Below, one piece after another: positions 42,304 to 51,847 of a DNA stretch of 64,000 nt; the first letter of the stretch is position 1; the number at the start of each line of letters is the position of its first letter. The position numbers were made by a program, and so were the translations under genes. A model generated the notes under the pieces. The model searched no databases and was not told the origin of the DNA. It worked only from the letters and a program-made list of their open reading frames with translations. This stretch comes from an uncultured Clostridia bacterium (GTDB lineage Bacteria > Bacillota > Clostridia > Oscillospirales > Acutalibacteraceae), in assembly GCA_947627725.1 (NCBI GenBank), contig CANQXE010000003.1, positions 62,001 to 126,000 on the forward strand, read 5' to 3'.

Positions 42304-44638
42304 ATATTCCGCTCTGAAAAAAGCAATATGTATAATTCTTGCGTTTATAACATTTATGGTTTCAACAAGTCTGGTGACGGTAAGTATCTTTACTTTCTTT
42401 TACGGTAACGGGGAAAAACCCGAAAGCTTTACAGATACATATGCGTTTTCGGATTATTTCGGCAGAATTGTCTGTGAAACGGCGGGAAACGCATATAAAG
42501 ATATTGCCTTGAAAAATAAAAAGAAATCTTTGGAGGAGCAGAGAGAAAGCGTTGTCGATAAAATAAGTAAACAGTATATGGCGGACTATAAAAAATACTA
42601 TAATCCCGCAGACGAGTTTGATTACAACGATCTTCCCGAAGACAGCTACAATATAAGCGTCAAAACTACGGATAGTTCCGACGATTTTTGCGTTGCAACC
42701 TATGACCTTTATCACTTTAACGGCGAAAGTATGCCCGGCGATGAGGAGACAGTAAATAAAATAATTAATGAGCTTTATAGCGTTTTTATAGATAATAGTG
42801 TTCAAGATATTTATTACGGAGAAGGAGACTATATTTACAAAATTAAAAGTCTGCGGTGCCGTGCCGTATACAACGACAGCGAATGGTCAAACCTTGACAG
42901 CTTTAATGAAAAGGAGCTTTATAATTCCGATATTTATTTTGTCTATAAAGACGGAAAGGCTCAGGCAAAGGGCATAAATAATAAATGGCTTGACAGCATA
43001 ACCAGTTATCTGTCAAACGATTATGCCAAAAAAACAGATGTATATGTTTATTTCGATTTCCCCGAGAACACAGAAAACCGTTTTAATATTTTAGAGTATA
43101 TTGATACATATGATTACTTTGTCGGATTAAAAGATTTTCACAATACCGCTGTAAGATGCTATGACAATTTTATTATGTATATCGTATTTGCAGTACTGAT
43201 GCTGATTATATCATTTACGGCAGGTATCAGGTATCTGCTTGTCGCGGGAAAGAGAGATGAAAACGCGCCCGCCAAACTAGCCTTTATAGACTATGTGCCG
43301 TTTGAAATTCATTTGGGTGCTTTAATCGGGTTGGGATTTTTGGCTACATACTTTATTGCTGTCGGTATAGTCGAATCTTTGCAAATATCCGTACTGTCTG
43401 TCTGGGTGATGATTATCTACGCGGCGCTGATGTGGCTTCTTGTCCTTGAATTTTCGGCATCTGTTGCAAGAAATATAATGTCAGACAGGAAAATCTATAA
43501 GAATTTCTTAACATATTACATATTGAGACTGCTGTTCATTATTTTAAAAGGCGTCTTTAAAACAACGGTAAAATTAACAAATAAAATCAGAAAATCAATT
43601 AAAGAAGTATTCTCTGTTCTTTCCTATTCACCTAAAAAATTTAAAAGAAATGTCATACTGATTGCTGTACTTTATGCTCTCTGTAATTTAATTGCGGTCA
43701 TAATCATTATATGGCTTTTTGCGGTTTATTTGGCTCCGCTCGGTGTCTTGCTCACTCTCGCGGATTTAGGAGTAAATATTTATCTGTTAATCAAATTTTT
43801 AAGCTATATCAAAAAACTTGATATGATTATCTGCGCGGTTTCAAATCACGAGGATATAGCGCTTGACGTTGATGCTCTCCCACAGTCGCTCAAGGTGCTT
43901 GCGGAGGGAATGAAATATACTAACGCACAGCTTCAAAGCGCTGTAGCTAAAGCCGTTAAGGACGAGAGATTAAGAACAGAGCTTATTACAAACGTATCGC
44001 ACGATTTAAAAACACCGCTGACCTCTATTATCAATTATGTCGACCTACTTTCAAAGTGCGGTATTGAGGATGAAAAAGCGCGGGAATATATTAAGGTGCT
44101 TAATGATAAGGGTGCAAAGCTCAAAAGGCTTATTGACGATTTAATTGAGGCGTCAAAGGTCACAAGCGGTAATATTACGGTAAATCTTACAAGGCTTAAT
44201 CTTTACGAGCTCTGTCTGCAAGCTGTTGTTGACGTGCAGGAGGATTTTGAAAAGGCGGGGCTTGATTTGATTGTCAAGGAAAACGGCGTTGCTCCTGCCA
44301 TTTCAGCCGACGGACCAAAGTCCTTCAGAGTTATTGAAAATCTGCTTTCAAATGCAAGAAAGTACAGCGCGAAGGCGTCGCGTGTTTACGTGAATGTTTA
44401 TGAGGAAAACGGCATGGGTGTATTTGAAATTAAAAATGTTTCGGCTCAGCCGCTCGATATTTCGCCCGACGAGCTGACCCAGCGTTTTGTACGGGGCGAC
44501 AAATCGCGTAATCAGGAGGGCAACGGACTCGGGCTTTCAATCGCCAAGGAGCTTTGCAGAGTGCAGAACGGCGACCTTGAAATCTCAATAGACGGCGATC
44601 TTTTCAAGGCGAGAGCTAAGTTCCCGATTGCCAAATAA
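42272..44638 (+). CDS. membrane sensor histidine kinase with multi-pass sensor region
   Basis: The 788-residue kinase has one membrane helix near residues 15-37, an extracytoplasmic stretch to about 290, then five or six more membrane helices (300-325, 345-370, 375-400, 465-525), and a kinase core. The phosphoacceptor is H577 in LITNVSHDLKTPLTSI; the ATP-binding domain shows the N-box VIENLLSNARKYS and GNGLGLSIAKELC. AAGGTGGTGT precedes the ATG, which lies inside the regulator gene, so the pair is co-translated. The signal is unknown; the large outer domain suggests envelope sensing. Confidence 0.9.
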   Translation: MVLDTSAKRFKYSALKKAICIILAFITFMVSTSLVTVSIFTFFYGNGEKPESFTDTYAFSDYFGRIVCETAGNAYKDIALKNKKKSLEEQRESVVDKISKQYMADYKKYYNPADEFDYNDLPEDSYNISVKTTDSSDDFCVATYDLYHFNGESMPGDEETVNKIINELYSVFIDNSVQDIYYGEGDYIYKIKSLRCRAVYNDSEWSNLDSFNEKELYNSDIYFVYKDGKAQAKGINNKWLDSITSYLSNDYAKKTDVYVYFDFPENTENRFNILEYIDTYDYFVGLKDFHNTAVRCYDNFIMYIVFAVLMLIISFTAGIRYLLVAGKRDENAPAKLAFIDYVPFEIHLGALIGLGFLATYFIAVGIVESLQISVLSVWVMIIYAALMWLLVLEFSASVARNIMSDRKIYKNFLTYYILRLLFIILKGVFKTTVKLTNKIRKSIKEVFSVLSYSPKKFKRNVILIAVLYALCNLIAVIIIIWLFAVYLAPLGVLLTLADLGVNIYLLIKFLSYIKKLDMIICAVSNHEDIALDVDALPQSLKVLAEGMKYTNAQLQSAVAKAVKDERLRTELITNVSHDLKTPLTSIINYVDLLSKCGIEDEKAREYIKVLNDKGAKLKRLIDDLIEASKVTSGNITVNLTRLNLYELCLQAVVDVQEDFEKAGLDLIVKENGVAPAISADGPKSFRVIENLLSNARKYSAKASRVYVNVYEENGMGVFEIKNVSAQPLDISPDELTQRFVRGDKSRNQEGNGLGLSIAKELCRVQNGDLEISIDGDLFKARAKFPIAK

Positions 44639-44679
44639 ATTTATCAAGTAAAAGATGTTTAAATATTGCTCCTCTTGCG

Positions 44680-44768
44680 TTGCCGGAGTCTGCGGATAAA
44701 ACACTTACTTTGACCCCGATACTATCATTCTTAATTTCTTGCAGTTTTTTATTTGCGGGCTCCGGCAA
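44680..44768. repeat. 21-base inverted repeat enclosing 47 bases
   Basis: TTGCCGGAGTCTGCGGATAAA (split here as 44680-44690 and 44691-44700) pairs with 44748-44768, identical in 17 of 21 positions when complemented. The enclosed 47 bases have no ORF. It lies between the kinase stop and the convergent terminator, and could be a small non-autonomous element or a structured 3' end. Confidence 0.5.
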
Positions 44769-44782
44769 TTGTTTATTAAATA

Positions 44783-44818
44783 AAAAACGTACCTGTTCAA
44801 ATAGCAGGTACGTTTTTT
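44783..44818. terminator. bidirectional terminator between convergent genes
   Basis: A perfect 14-bp stem (AAAAAACGTACCTG and complement) with an 8- to 9-base loop carries A-runs and T-runs on both sides, ending the kinase gene and the convergent surface-protein gene. Confidence 0.88.
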
Positions 44819-44819
44819 G

Positions 44820-46409
44820 TTATTCTTCCGCAATATAATTTTTGTTAAGGGATTCTATTGTTTTAACCGTTTCATCTATGACGGTATTAAACCTTTCGCT
44901 CTTGTCGCCCGAAAGGTAAACAACCGTATATTTTTGCTCATCATATTTTCCGTCGTCATCAAGGAACATCGGAACTCTGTATGCCTTTTCCTCAAATTCG
45001 GACTTATAGGTGTATTCATTGTCAATATAATACTGCATATAGCCGTATTCCGATTCGGTTCTTGCGCTGAATATCGGCTCAAATTCCTCGTTTTTATTAA
45101 TCCTGTAAATTCTTGACGAGGCAGTATATGTGTACTCGCTCTCAAACGAATATGAATTTGTGCAGATGTCAACGGTATTATTTGATTTCTGAAGCATTAC
45201 ATAGTTCGTTTCATTATCGGACATAAGATTTGAAACGGAGTCTTTGCTGAATATTTTTTTAGCGACGGTGCCGTTCCAGCTGTAAACCTCCATACAGTAT
45301 GTCGGCTCCTCGATAACAATATATTCGCCTGTATAGTAGTTGGTAGCGCTTTGCTTAACCTGTTTTCTGTAAGCAATAAAAAGCTCGTCATTGCCGTCAT
45401 TGTTGAAATCAACCAGTTTTACAAGCGCAACGCCGTCGATATAGGATTTGCCGTTTTCTGTTTTAAGCTTTGCCTTGCCGTATTGTTCATTTCTGTTTTC
45501 AATCACCTGATAATAAGCCTCCGCCTTGAGCTTTTCAGGCGTTTTTTGGCTTTCAATATTTACAACTGACACAGTGGCAAAGCTGTCTATATTTGCGGTG
45601 ACAATATCGGTTATTGCATCTGCGCGCGACTTTTTGATAACGGACAGCTTAATTGTTTCAAAATCCTGCGCGTTAATTTTACCGTTAACCGAATAGATGT
45701 TATTTTTATAATCGTAATCACAGGCTGAAGTTTTGATAAAGCTGTCTTTTTTAAATGCATAAAGGCTGACTTTTTCGGGCGCGGTTTTTTCGGATTTACA
45801 TATATAATATTTATTGTTTTTGTGGTACAAACCTATCCAGCTTCCGTCCCTTTCGTCCTGAGTGGAATTAGCCTCCTCGCTGTATACTTTTGTAAACTCT
45901 TTTTTGACGTAGCTCCATACCTCAAGCGTGTAGACGTTTTTGTTGTTATAAACCACCATAAGCTCGTCACGTCCGTCATGGTCAAAATCCATCTGCCTTG
46001 CGTAGCAGAGACCTGTGAGCCTTGCCATATCTTTTCCGTAAGTGTCGTCGGGCATACTTTCCCATTTAACAGAGCCGTAGTCGGTTATATAATCGGTGCA
46101 TACCTTTCCGGCGTCTGTATAAAACTGATCGTTTTTTTTATTCTGCGAATTAATTGTGTGGCTGAAAATAAAAATAAATATGATAACAACGATTATAAAT
46201 AAAATGAAAGCACCAAGCTTAAGTGACAGCTTTTTAAGGTTAGGGAACTTATTGAGCTCTTTAATATCATTGAGGATTTCACCGCTGACAAGCTGTTGAA
46301 ATAAGCCCTTCGCCTTTAGAATTAAAGAATGAAAATCAATTTTCGGCGTAATGTTTTCTTTAGAATTTATTTCTTCCGGCTCATCGTCAAAATAATTGTA
46401 TCTTCTCAC
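44820..46409 (-). CDS. membrane-anchored protein with calcium-loop-like motifs
   Basis: The 529-residue protein has a cytoplasmic N-terminus of about 70 residues, one membrane helix (about 66-88, FILFIIVVIIFIFIFS) and a large extracellular domain. MDFDHDGRDELMVVYNN (about residue 138) and VDFNNDGNDELFIAYRK (about 325) are D-x-D-x-D-G loops followed by a beta strand, as in VCBS/FG-GAP-like calcium-binding repeats, and suggest two related halves. Function is unknown; similar proteins are common in ruminococci. It is a single-gene unit with its own promoter (46457-46485). Confidence 0.65.
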   Translation of the reverse strand: MRRYNYFDDEPEEINSKENITPKIDFHSLILKAKGLFQQLVSGEILNDIKELNKFPNLKKLSLKLGAFILFIIVVIIFIFIFSHTINSQNKKNDQFYTDAGKVCTDYITDYGSVKWESMPDDTYGKDMARLTGLCYARQMDFDHDGRDELMVVYNNKNVYTLEVWSYVKKEFTKVYSEEANSTQDERDGSWIGLYHKNNKYYICKSEKTAPEKVSLYAFKKDSFIKTSACDYDYKNNIYSVNGKINAQDFETIKLSVIKKSRADAITDIVTANIDSFATVSVVNIESQKTPEKLKAEAYYQVIENRNEQYGKAKLKTENGKSYIDGVALVKLVDFNNDGNDELFIAYRKQVKQSATNYYTGEYIVIEEPTYCMEVYSWNGTVAKKIFSKDSVSNLMSDNETNYVMLQKSNNTVDICTNSYSFESEYTYTASSRIYRINKNEEFEPIFSARTESEYGYMQYYIDNEYTYKSEFEEKAYRVPMFLDDDGKYDEQKYTVVYLSGDKSERFNTVIDETVKTIESLNKNYIAEE

Positions 46410-46456
46410 GGCTCCACCTCGCTTTCAGGCTGAATTTTATTTATAATTTAGTGATT

Positions 46457-46485
46457 ATTTTACCATAAATTGCATTATATATCAA
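46457..46485 (-). promoter_or_regulatory. promoter of the membrane-anchored protein
   Basis: TTGATA and TAAAAT with a 17-base spacer on the minus strand, about 48 bases before the start at 46409. Confidence 0.6.
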
Positions 46486-46560
46486 CTATGCAAATCAAAT
46501 TCAAGCCCGGATTTGGTTTAATCCGGTTATATAATTAATATATGTGTTTTCAGTAAAGAA

Positions 46561-46593
46561 AATACCGCATAGGGACAATCCTTATGCGGTATT
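46561..46593 (-). terminator. terminator of the tRNA gene
   Basis: An 11-bp stem (AATACCGCATA and complement) directly follows the tRNA 3' end on the minus strand, with TTTTCTTT after it. Confidence 0.85.
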
Positions 46594-46597
46594 ATTT

Positions 46598-46673
46598 TGG
46601 AGCGGATGACGAGGCTCGAACTCGCTACCTCAACCTTGGCAAGGTTGCGCTCTACCGGGTGAGCTACATCCGC
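46598..46673 (-). tRNA. tRNA-Gly (anticodon GCC)
   Basis: Read on the minus strand the 76 bases fold into a full cloverleaf: acceptor GCGGATG with CATCCGC, D-arm GCTC/GAGC, anticodon stem CAACC/GGTTG with loop TTGCCAA (anticodon GCC), and a T-arm with GTTCGAG. The discriminator base is T and CCA is encoded in the genome (46598-46600). The extra copy-like position of a lone tRNA with its own promoter and terminator is ordinary. Confidence 0.97.
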
Positions 46674-46686
46674 AAATGCAAGTGTA

Positions 46687-46715
46687 ATTATACATACAGG
46701 AATTGACTTTGTCAA
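46687..46715 (-). promoter_or_regulatory. consensus promoter of tRNA-Gly
   Basis: TTGACA, 17 bases, TATAAT on the minus strand, 14 bases before the tRNA 5' end: a perfect sigma-A promoter. Confidence 0.92.
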
Positions 46716-46746
46716 GTGATTTTAATAATTTTGTTTAAAATATATG

Positions 46747-46775
46747 TTTACATATCCGCTTATTTTTGATAAAAT
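46747..46775 (+). promoter_or_regulatory. promoter of the dnaD-dnaI unit
   Basis: TTTACA and TAAAAT with a 17-base spacer and a TG one base before the -10, about 33 bases before the GTG start at 46808. Confidence 0.6.
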
Positions 46776-46807
46776 AAAAGTCTGAATTTATGAGAGGAGA
46801 TGTTTGT

Positions 46808-47800
46808 GTGGACTACCGTGTTATGCCCTTCGGCAACGTGTGGAGCAACGGGATTTTTAATGTTCCAAACGACCTTGCCGACAAGTATTTGAAGCTGGCA
46901 AGCGAGTATCAGCTCAAAGCGCTGCTTTATATTCTGAGAAACGGCGGTCAGGCATCCTCCTCTATGATAGCGAAGGCGCTCGGTCAGACCGCTTCGGATA
47001 TTGATGACCTGCTGGAGTTCTGGGTTGAAGAGAATATTATTGCTGTTGACGGTCAAAAGTTTAATGTTCTGCCGAAGGCGGAGGAAAAGCCAAAGGAGCA
47101 GGAGAAGAAAAAAGCCATACGAGAAACGCTTTCAGCCCCGAGACTGACGCCGAAGGATATTGTCGTCTTTTCAAGAGAAGATGAAACTATACGCTTTCTT
47201 CTTTCCGAAGCGCAGACCGTTTTAGGCAGAACAATCAGCCACGCCGAACAGGAAATGCTTGTCAATATGGTGCATTACTACGGGCTGAGGGTTGAAGTCA
47301 TTTTAATGATACTTGAATTTTACCGGGGTGAAAAGGAACGGGGAAAATCAATCGGTATTTCATATGTGAATTCAATGGCAAAAAACTGGGCTGAGGAGGG
47401 CATCAACTCCATTGCGGACGCGGAAAATAAGCTTCAGGACATTGCAAGAAGCGACAGGCTCTGGAACGAAATTGTCGCGGTAACGGGTATCCGCCACAGG
47501 CGCCCGACTGCAAAGCAGCGTGAAATGATTGATACTTGGTTTAGGGATTTTAACATTGAAATGATTACCCTTGCCGCAGATATTATGAAGGAAAATATAC
47601 CCGAACCGTCGCTTGCATACATAAATAAAATTTTAAAGGAATGGAAGAAAAAGGAGATTTTCTCGCCTGCGCAGGTTCAGGCTGAGCAGGAGGCTTTTGC
47701 AAAGAGCAAAACAGAGAAGAATTCTGACAAGCTAAAAAGCAAGCCGTCATACAATCTGGAAAAAATCAAAAAAGAGGCAATGGAAAATACAGAAATATAA
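46808..47800 (+). CDS. DnaD-domain replication protein
   Basis: The 330-residue protein has an N-terminal winged-helix region (YQLKALLYILRNGGQASSSMIAKALG), a charged linker and DnaD/DnaB_2 domains, the latter with MVHYYGLRVEVILMILEFYRG and WFRDFNIEMITLAADIM. These motifs mark primosome proteins that help load the helicase with a DnaI-like partner, whose gene follows after 19 bases. The start is a GTG at 46808, 8 bases after AGGAG; the ATG at 46790 is upstream of that ribosome site and is rejected. The name dnaD is likely but not certain. Confidence 0.88.
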   Translation: MDYRVMPFGNVWSNGIFNVPNDLADKYLKLASEYQLKALLYILRNGGQASSSMIAKALGQTASDIDDLLEFWVEENIIAVDGQKFNVLPKAEEKPKEQEKKKAIRETLSAPRLTPKDIVVFSREDETIRFLLSEAQTVLGRTISHAEQEMLVNMVHYYGLRVEVILMILEFYRGEKERGKSIGISYVNSMAKNWAEEGINSIADAENKLQDIARSDRLWNEIVAVTGIRHRRPTAKQREMIDTWFRDFNIEMITLAADIMKENIPEPSLAYINKILKEWKKKEIFSPAQVQAEQEAFAKSKTEKNSDKLKSKPSYNLEKIKKEAMENTEI

Positions 47801-47819
47801 TCAATAAGGAGGTGCGTTT

Positions 47820-48794
47820 ATGCCGTATTCACAGGACGTTTATAATCGGGCAATCCAAATTCTTGAGCGTAGGCGGGAGCAGGCAAACACTGAGGCGCAG
47901 GAGCGTTTTGACGAAATCAGTGAAAAGCTTCCCGAGCTTGAAAAAATTCAGCGGGAGCTTGCCCGGATAGGTCTTAATATATCAAAAGTATTCCTTTACA
48001 GCTCAGACAAGCAGGCTGATATAAAACAGCTTATGCAGGAAAGCCTTTCCTTACAGGAACGGAAAAAAGCTGTTTTGACCAAAAACGGTTACAGCGAAAA
48101 TGCGCTTGATGTGCAGTACACCTGCCCTGTTTGTAAAGATACGGGTTTTATCAAAAACAGGCGCTGCAAATGCCATACAGAGCTGTTAAAGGATATTGAA
48201 CGCAGCAGGATTGCGAAAATAGCGCCTATTGAGGAATGCACCTTTGATACATTTGATGTAAACTACTATCCCCAGCAGATTATGGAAAACGGAATTTCAC
48301 CGAGAGATAAGGCGGAGAAAATAAAAAACAGTTGTAGCAAATATGCCGTGAATTTTAACACCTCCGCAAAAAGCATTATGTTTATGGGCGGTACGGGACT
48401 GGGCAAAACCCACCTGTCACTCGCGATTGCGAATGTTGTTATCAATAAAGGATACAGCGTTGTATACGGAACGGCGCAAAACATTTTAAGAGATTTGCAG
48501 AATGAAAATTTCGGCAGGGATGATGCTTTATTATATTATGAAAAAGCGGTGCTTACCTGCGACTTGCTCATAATTGATGATTTGGGTACGGAGTATAAAA
48601 ACGCATACACGGCAGCGTGCCTTTATAACATTATCAATTCACGGCTCGGCGCAAAGCTTCCAACAATAATTTCAACAAACTTTTCTCTTGACGAGCTTGA
48701 GGAAAAGTATGACCAGCGTATTACTTCAAGAATAACAGGCGAGTACAGACAGCTTGTATTAGTTGGTAACGATATCAGGTATATGAAGGATTGA
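47820..48794 (+). CDS. dnaI: DnaI/DnaC-like helicase loader ATPase
   Basis: The 324-residue AAA+ protein has an N-terminal coiled part, a zinc-binding cluster (YTCPVCKDTG and RRCKCH, about residues 99-120), a Walker A MFMGGTGLGKTHL and a Walker B LLIIDDLGTEY, plus an arginine near ITSRITGEYRQ. This is the layout of DnaI, which delivers the replicative helicase to the fork. AAGGAGG lies 7 bases before the ATG. It is co-transcribed with the DnaD-domain gene, as expected for partners. Confidence 0.92.
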   Translation: MPYSQDVYNRAIQILERRREQANTEAQERFDEISEKLPELEKIQRELARIGLNISKVFLYSSDKQADIKQLMQESLSLQERKKAVLTKNGYSENALDVQYTCPVCKDTGFIKNRRCKCHTELLKDIERSRIAKIAPIEECTFDTFDVNYYPQQIMENGISPRDKAEKIKNSCSKYAVNFNTSAKSIMFMGGTGLGKTHLSLAIANVVINKGYSVVYGTAQNILRDLQNENFGRDDALLYYEKAVLTCDLLIIDDLGTEYKNAYTAACLYNIINSRLGAKLPTIISTNFSLDELEEKYDQRITSRITGEYRQLVLVGNDIRYMKD

Positions 48795-48796
48795 TT

Positions 48797-49375
48797 ATGA
48801 GAGAATATTATATTAAATTAAAGAATTTATCGCTTATCACAATTGTCGCAGGATTAATAATCGGAATTGTGCTTTTGTTAAAGCCCGACGAAACCGTGCA
48901 GATTGTCAGTATTCTTTGCGGAGCAACGGTGATTTTGCTCGGCGCGGGGGCGTGGATTTCATATTTTGCAAAAATGCAATCAACAGTTTTAGCTATTCTC
49001 GGCACGCTTGCAATCATTTCAGGAATAGTAATTTGTGTAAAATATAAAAGTATTATAACCGTTGTGCTTTTCCTTTTCGGAATATTTGTTCTTGTCAGCG
49101 GAGTAGTCGATTTTATATCGGCTATTGACGCACGGAGAAACGATTTAAAAAGCTGGCTTGTTTCCCTTCTGATGTCTGTTGTAACAATCATTCTCGGTAT
49201 TATTGTTATTGTAAATCCGTTTGACAGCGTAATGGTGCTCACAAGACTTCTCGGAATAAGCCTTGTTATTTATGCGGTTATGGATTTTATAACCTTTATT
49301 CAAGTAAGAAAAATTGTAAAATATAACATCAATCCGCAGATTGATGTTGAGGCTCAGGAGTATACAGATGAATGA
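48797..49375 (+). CDS. DUF308 (HdeD-like) membrane protein
   Basis: The 192-residue protein has six hydrophobic segments in three pairs and matches DUF308, the HdeD-like family (FLFGIFVLVSGVVDFISAIDARR). HdeD in E. coli is linked with acid resistance, but for Bacillota members the role is unknown. The frame opens with TTG at 48791, inside the dnaI stop; AAGGA at 48786-48790 fits the ATG at 48797. It is the last gene of this transcript and is followed by a strong terminator. Confidence 0.8.
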   Translation: MREYYIKLKNLSLITIVAGLIIGIVLLLKPDETVQIVSILCGATVILLGAGAWISYFAKMQSTVLAILGTLAIISGIVICVKYKSIITVVLFLFGIFVLVSGVVDFISAIDARRNDLKSWLVSLLMSVVTIILGIIVIVNPFDSVMVLTRLLGISLVIYAVMDFITFIQVRKIVKYNINPQIDVEAQEYTDE

Positions 49376-49376
49376 G

Positions 49377-49407
49377 AAAGACCGCCGCTGAATTAGCGGC
49401 GGTCTTT
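49377..49407. terminator. bidirectional terminator
   Basis: A perfect 13-bp stem (AAAGACCGCCGCT and complement) with a 5-base loop separates the convergent DUF308 and S1 genes and can serve both. Confidence 0.88.
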
Positions 49408-49414
49408 GATATTT

Positions 49415-50332
49415 TTATTCTTCTTCAAAATCAGTATAAATCTGTTTCTGACTTTCCTTGGGTGAGTACTGCCAGCGGCTGATATGCCCTTCATCTATGT
49501 AGTATTTCAGCGGCGCGGGCTTTGCGATTTCGTTAAAGGTTTCAACGACCACAAGCTTGATTTTCATTTTTGAGGGAATAACGGATTTAACGTAAACGGC
49601 AACCTGCTGACCGATAAAGAGATTATCCTGCGGCTCGGCAAGTCCCGCGAGATTCGGCGCAAGCTCAACAAAAACGCCGTAATCCTCAATGCTTCTTACA
49701 ACGCCTGTTACCGTTTCGCCGGGTGAAAAATTATCAGCGTTTTCCTCCCAGCTTCCGAGCAGCTCTTTTAGTGAAAAGGTCATTTTGTCGGGTTCTTTCT
49801 TTCTTAGCACAACCTTGATATTCTGCCCCTCGGTAAGCCTTTCATTCGGATGTGTGATTCGTGATACGGACAGCATATCAATGGGTATAAGCGCATTAAT
49901 GCCCGCTCCTATATCAATAAAAGCGCCGAATTTTTCAAGGTGGGTAACACGCGCGTCAATCACATCGCCGACAATCAGCTTACTCAGATATTCGTTCAGG
50001 CACCTTAGCTGAACAGCACGGCGTGACAGAATTGCAAGATTGTTGTCATATATATCCCGCTGAAAGCCGAGAACGGTAAAGCATACGCTTTTGTTTACCT
50101 TTGAGATAAGCGCAATGTCGCGCACAGTGCCGTCGTCAATTCCGACGGCTCCCTCAACTCTCGGAATAATACCGCGCACCGCTCCTAAATCAACGTGCAG
50201 ATTATGCTCCCTGTCGCAGAGCAATACCTTTGATTCAAGCACCTTGCCCTGTATCATAGCTGCCTTTAATTCATCAACCGATTCAAACTGCTTTGATAAT
50301 TCCTGATTTTTCCCCTCCGGGTAAAATTTCAT
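49415..50332 (-). CDS. S1 RNA-binding domain protein
   Basis: The 305-residue cytoplasmic protein contains at least two S1 domains: VGDVIDARVTHLEKFGAFIDIGAGINALIP (split by eye as the first, about residues 121-150) and TVTGVVRSIEDYGVFVELAP (about residues 208-228), with a diverged third near the start (LHVDLGAVRGIIPRVEG). It resembles the RpsA-like S1 proteins of Bacillota (YpfD type), which bind mRNA, but it has fewer domains than ribosomal S1. The start at 50332 is preceded by AAAGAGAG. Specific function is not known. Confidence 0.8.
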   Translation of the reverse strand: MKFYPEGKNQELSKQFESVDELKAAMIQGKVLESKVLLCDREHNLHVDLGAVRGIIPRVEGAVGIDDGTVRDIALISKVNKSVCFTVLGFQRDIYDNNLAILSRRAVQLRCLNEYLSKLIVGDVIDARVTHLEKFGAFIDIGAGINALIPIDMLSVSRITHPNERLTEGQNIKVVLRKKEPDKMTFSLKELLGSWEENADNFSPGETVTGVVRSIEDYGVFVELAPNLAGLAEPQDNLFIGQQVAVYVKSVIPSKMKIKLVVVETFNEIAKPAPLKYYIDEGHISRWQYSPKESQKQIYTDFEEE

Positions 50333-50429
50333 AACATCACTCTCTTTTTAATGATAATTAAATATATGTTGAAAAATTACGCATAATTCACATATGAGGA
50401 AAATTCTGACTGACTTATCGTTCTCTATA

Positions 50430-50458
50430 TTGTAAAAATTTAAAACAGGTGTTATAAT
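50430..50458 (+). promoter_or_regulatory. promoter of the DUF951-prfA unit
   Basis: TTGTAA and TATAAT with a 17-base spacer and TG before the -10, 31 bases before the ATG at 50490. Confidence 0.75.
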
Positions 50459-50489
50459 AATTAGAATTATAATTAGTATAGGTGACGTT

Positions 50490-50669
50490 ATGAATCTGGA
50501 GCTTGGTGATATTGTTATAATGAAAAAACCGCATCCATGCGGTTCAAAGGAATTTGAAATAACACGTCTGGGTGTTGATTATAAGCTGAAATGCTGCGGC
50601 TGCGGACACGAGATTATGATACCCAGAATCAAGGCGGAAAAAAGCATAAAACGCAAAAAAGAGGATTAA
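50490..50669 (+). CDS. DUF951 protein (59 residues)
   Basis: A short frame starting [20 protein letters not shown] and ending in a basic tail (KSIKRKKED) matches DUF951, a family of about 60 to 65 residues found widely in Bacillota. It keeps the CGS motif and the pair CCGCGH, which together look like a single small zinc-binding site. The function is unknown. Its promoter lies just upstream, GGTGA is well placed before the ATG, and the prfA start follows 2 bases after its stop, so it is co-translated with prfA. Confidence 0.88.
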   Translation: MNLELGDIVIMKKPHPCGSKEFEITRLGVDYKLKCCGCGHEIMIPRIKAEKSIKRKKED

Positions 50670-50671
50670 GT

Positions 50672-51748
50672 ATGATTGAAAAGCTTATTGAGGTTGAAAA
50701 AAGATTTGAAGAGGTAAACGGGCTGGTATGCAATCCCGATATTGTTTCAGACCAGGAAAAATATACAAAGCTTATGAAAGAGCTCAAGCATCTCACCCCT
50801 GTTGTTGAAAAGTTCAGAGAATATAAAAAGGCGGAGGAAACCTTTAATGAGTCAAAGCTTATGCTTGACGAGGGCGGTATGGACGATGATTTTGCGCAGA
50901 TGGTAAGAGAGGAATTTGAGCAGAGCAAGCAGGATATGGAGCGTATCACGGAGGAGCTAAAGGTTCTTCTTTTACCGCGTGACCCCAACGACGACAAGAA
51001 TGTTATCATTGAAATCCGAGGCGGTGCGGGAGGAGAGGAGAGCGCTCTTTTTGCGGGCGTTCTGTTCCGTATGTATTCAATGTATGCCGAGGCAAAGGGA
51101 TATAAAACAGAGGTTTTAAACGCGAACGAAACGGGTCTCGGCGGATATAAGGAAATCAGCTTTTCGGTTGAGGGTGACGGCGCTTATTCCCGATTTAAGT
51201 TTGAATCGGGAGTTCACCGTGTTCAGCGTGTGCCTGAAACTGAGAGCCAGGGCAGAATTCATACATCGACAACGACTGTCGCCGTTTTGCCTGAGGCAGA
51301 GGAGGTTGATTTTGAAATCAATCCGAAGGATTTGCAGATTGACACCTTCCGTTCGTCGGGTGCGGGCGGACAGCATATCAACAAAACCTCATCCGCAATC
51401 CGTATCACCCATATTCCTACAGGCACGGTAGTCGAGTGTCAGGATGAACGCTCTCAGCATAAAAATAAGGAAAAGGCGCTTAAGGTTTTGCGTTCACGTC
51501 TTTATGACGCGGAAAAGGCAAAGCATGACGCTGAAATTGCGGGTGAACGGAAATCACAGGTAGGCACAGGCGACAGAAGCGAGAGGATAAGAACATATAA
51601 CTATCCGCAGGGACGCGTGACAGACCATCGAATAGGGCTTACGATTTACAAGTTAGAGCAGTTTATAAACGGTGATTTGGACGAAATGATTGACGCTCTG
51701 ATTACTGCCGATACAGCCGAAAAGCTCAAAGCGCAGGGAGAAGATTAA
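50672..51748 (+). CDS. prfA: peptide chain release factor 1
   Basis: RF1 ends translation at UAA and UAG. The 358-residue protein has the GGQ motif ([14 protein letters not shown]) that reaches the peptidyl-transferase centre and the codon-reading segment [15 protein letters not shown], in which PET stands where many RF1s have PAT or PVT. AAGAGGA precedes the ATG at 50672, so the longer frame back to 50591 is rejected. It overlaps no gene, and the usual partner prmC is not next to it. Confidence 0.96.
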   Translation: MIEKLIEVEKRFEEVNGLVCNPDIVSDQEKYTKLMKELKHLTPVVEKFREYKKAEETFNESKLMLDEGGMDDDFAQMVREEFEQSKQDMERITEELKVLLLPRDPNDDKNVIIEIRGGAGGEESALFAGVLFRMYSMYAEAKGYKTEVLNANETGLGGYKEISFSVEGDGAYSRFKFESGVHRVQRVPETESQGRIHTSTTTVAVLPEAEEVDFEINPKDLQIDTFRSSGAGGQHINKTSSAIRITHIPTGTVVECQDERSQHKNKEKALKVLRSRLYDAEKAKHDAEIAGERKSQVGTGDRSERIRTYNYPQGRVTDHRIGLTIYKLEQFINGDLDEMIDALITADTAEKLKAQGED

Positions 51749-51847
51749 TATTTTTTTCTGAGTATTTGAAAGAATATTTGTTTCGTGTAAAAGTTTTGAA
51801 AACAAAAATCATTAACTGATAAATATAATCAGGAATAAATAAGATAT

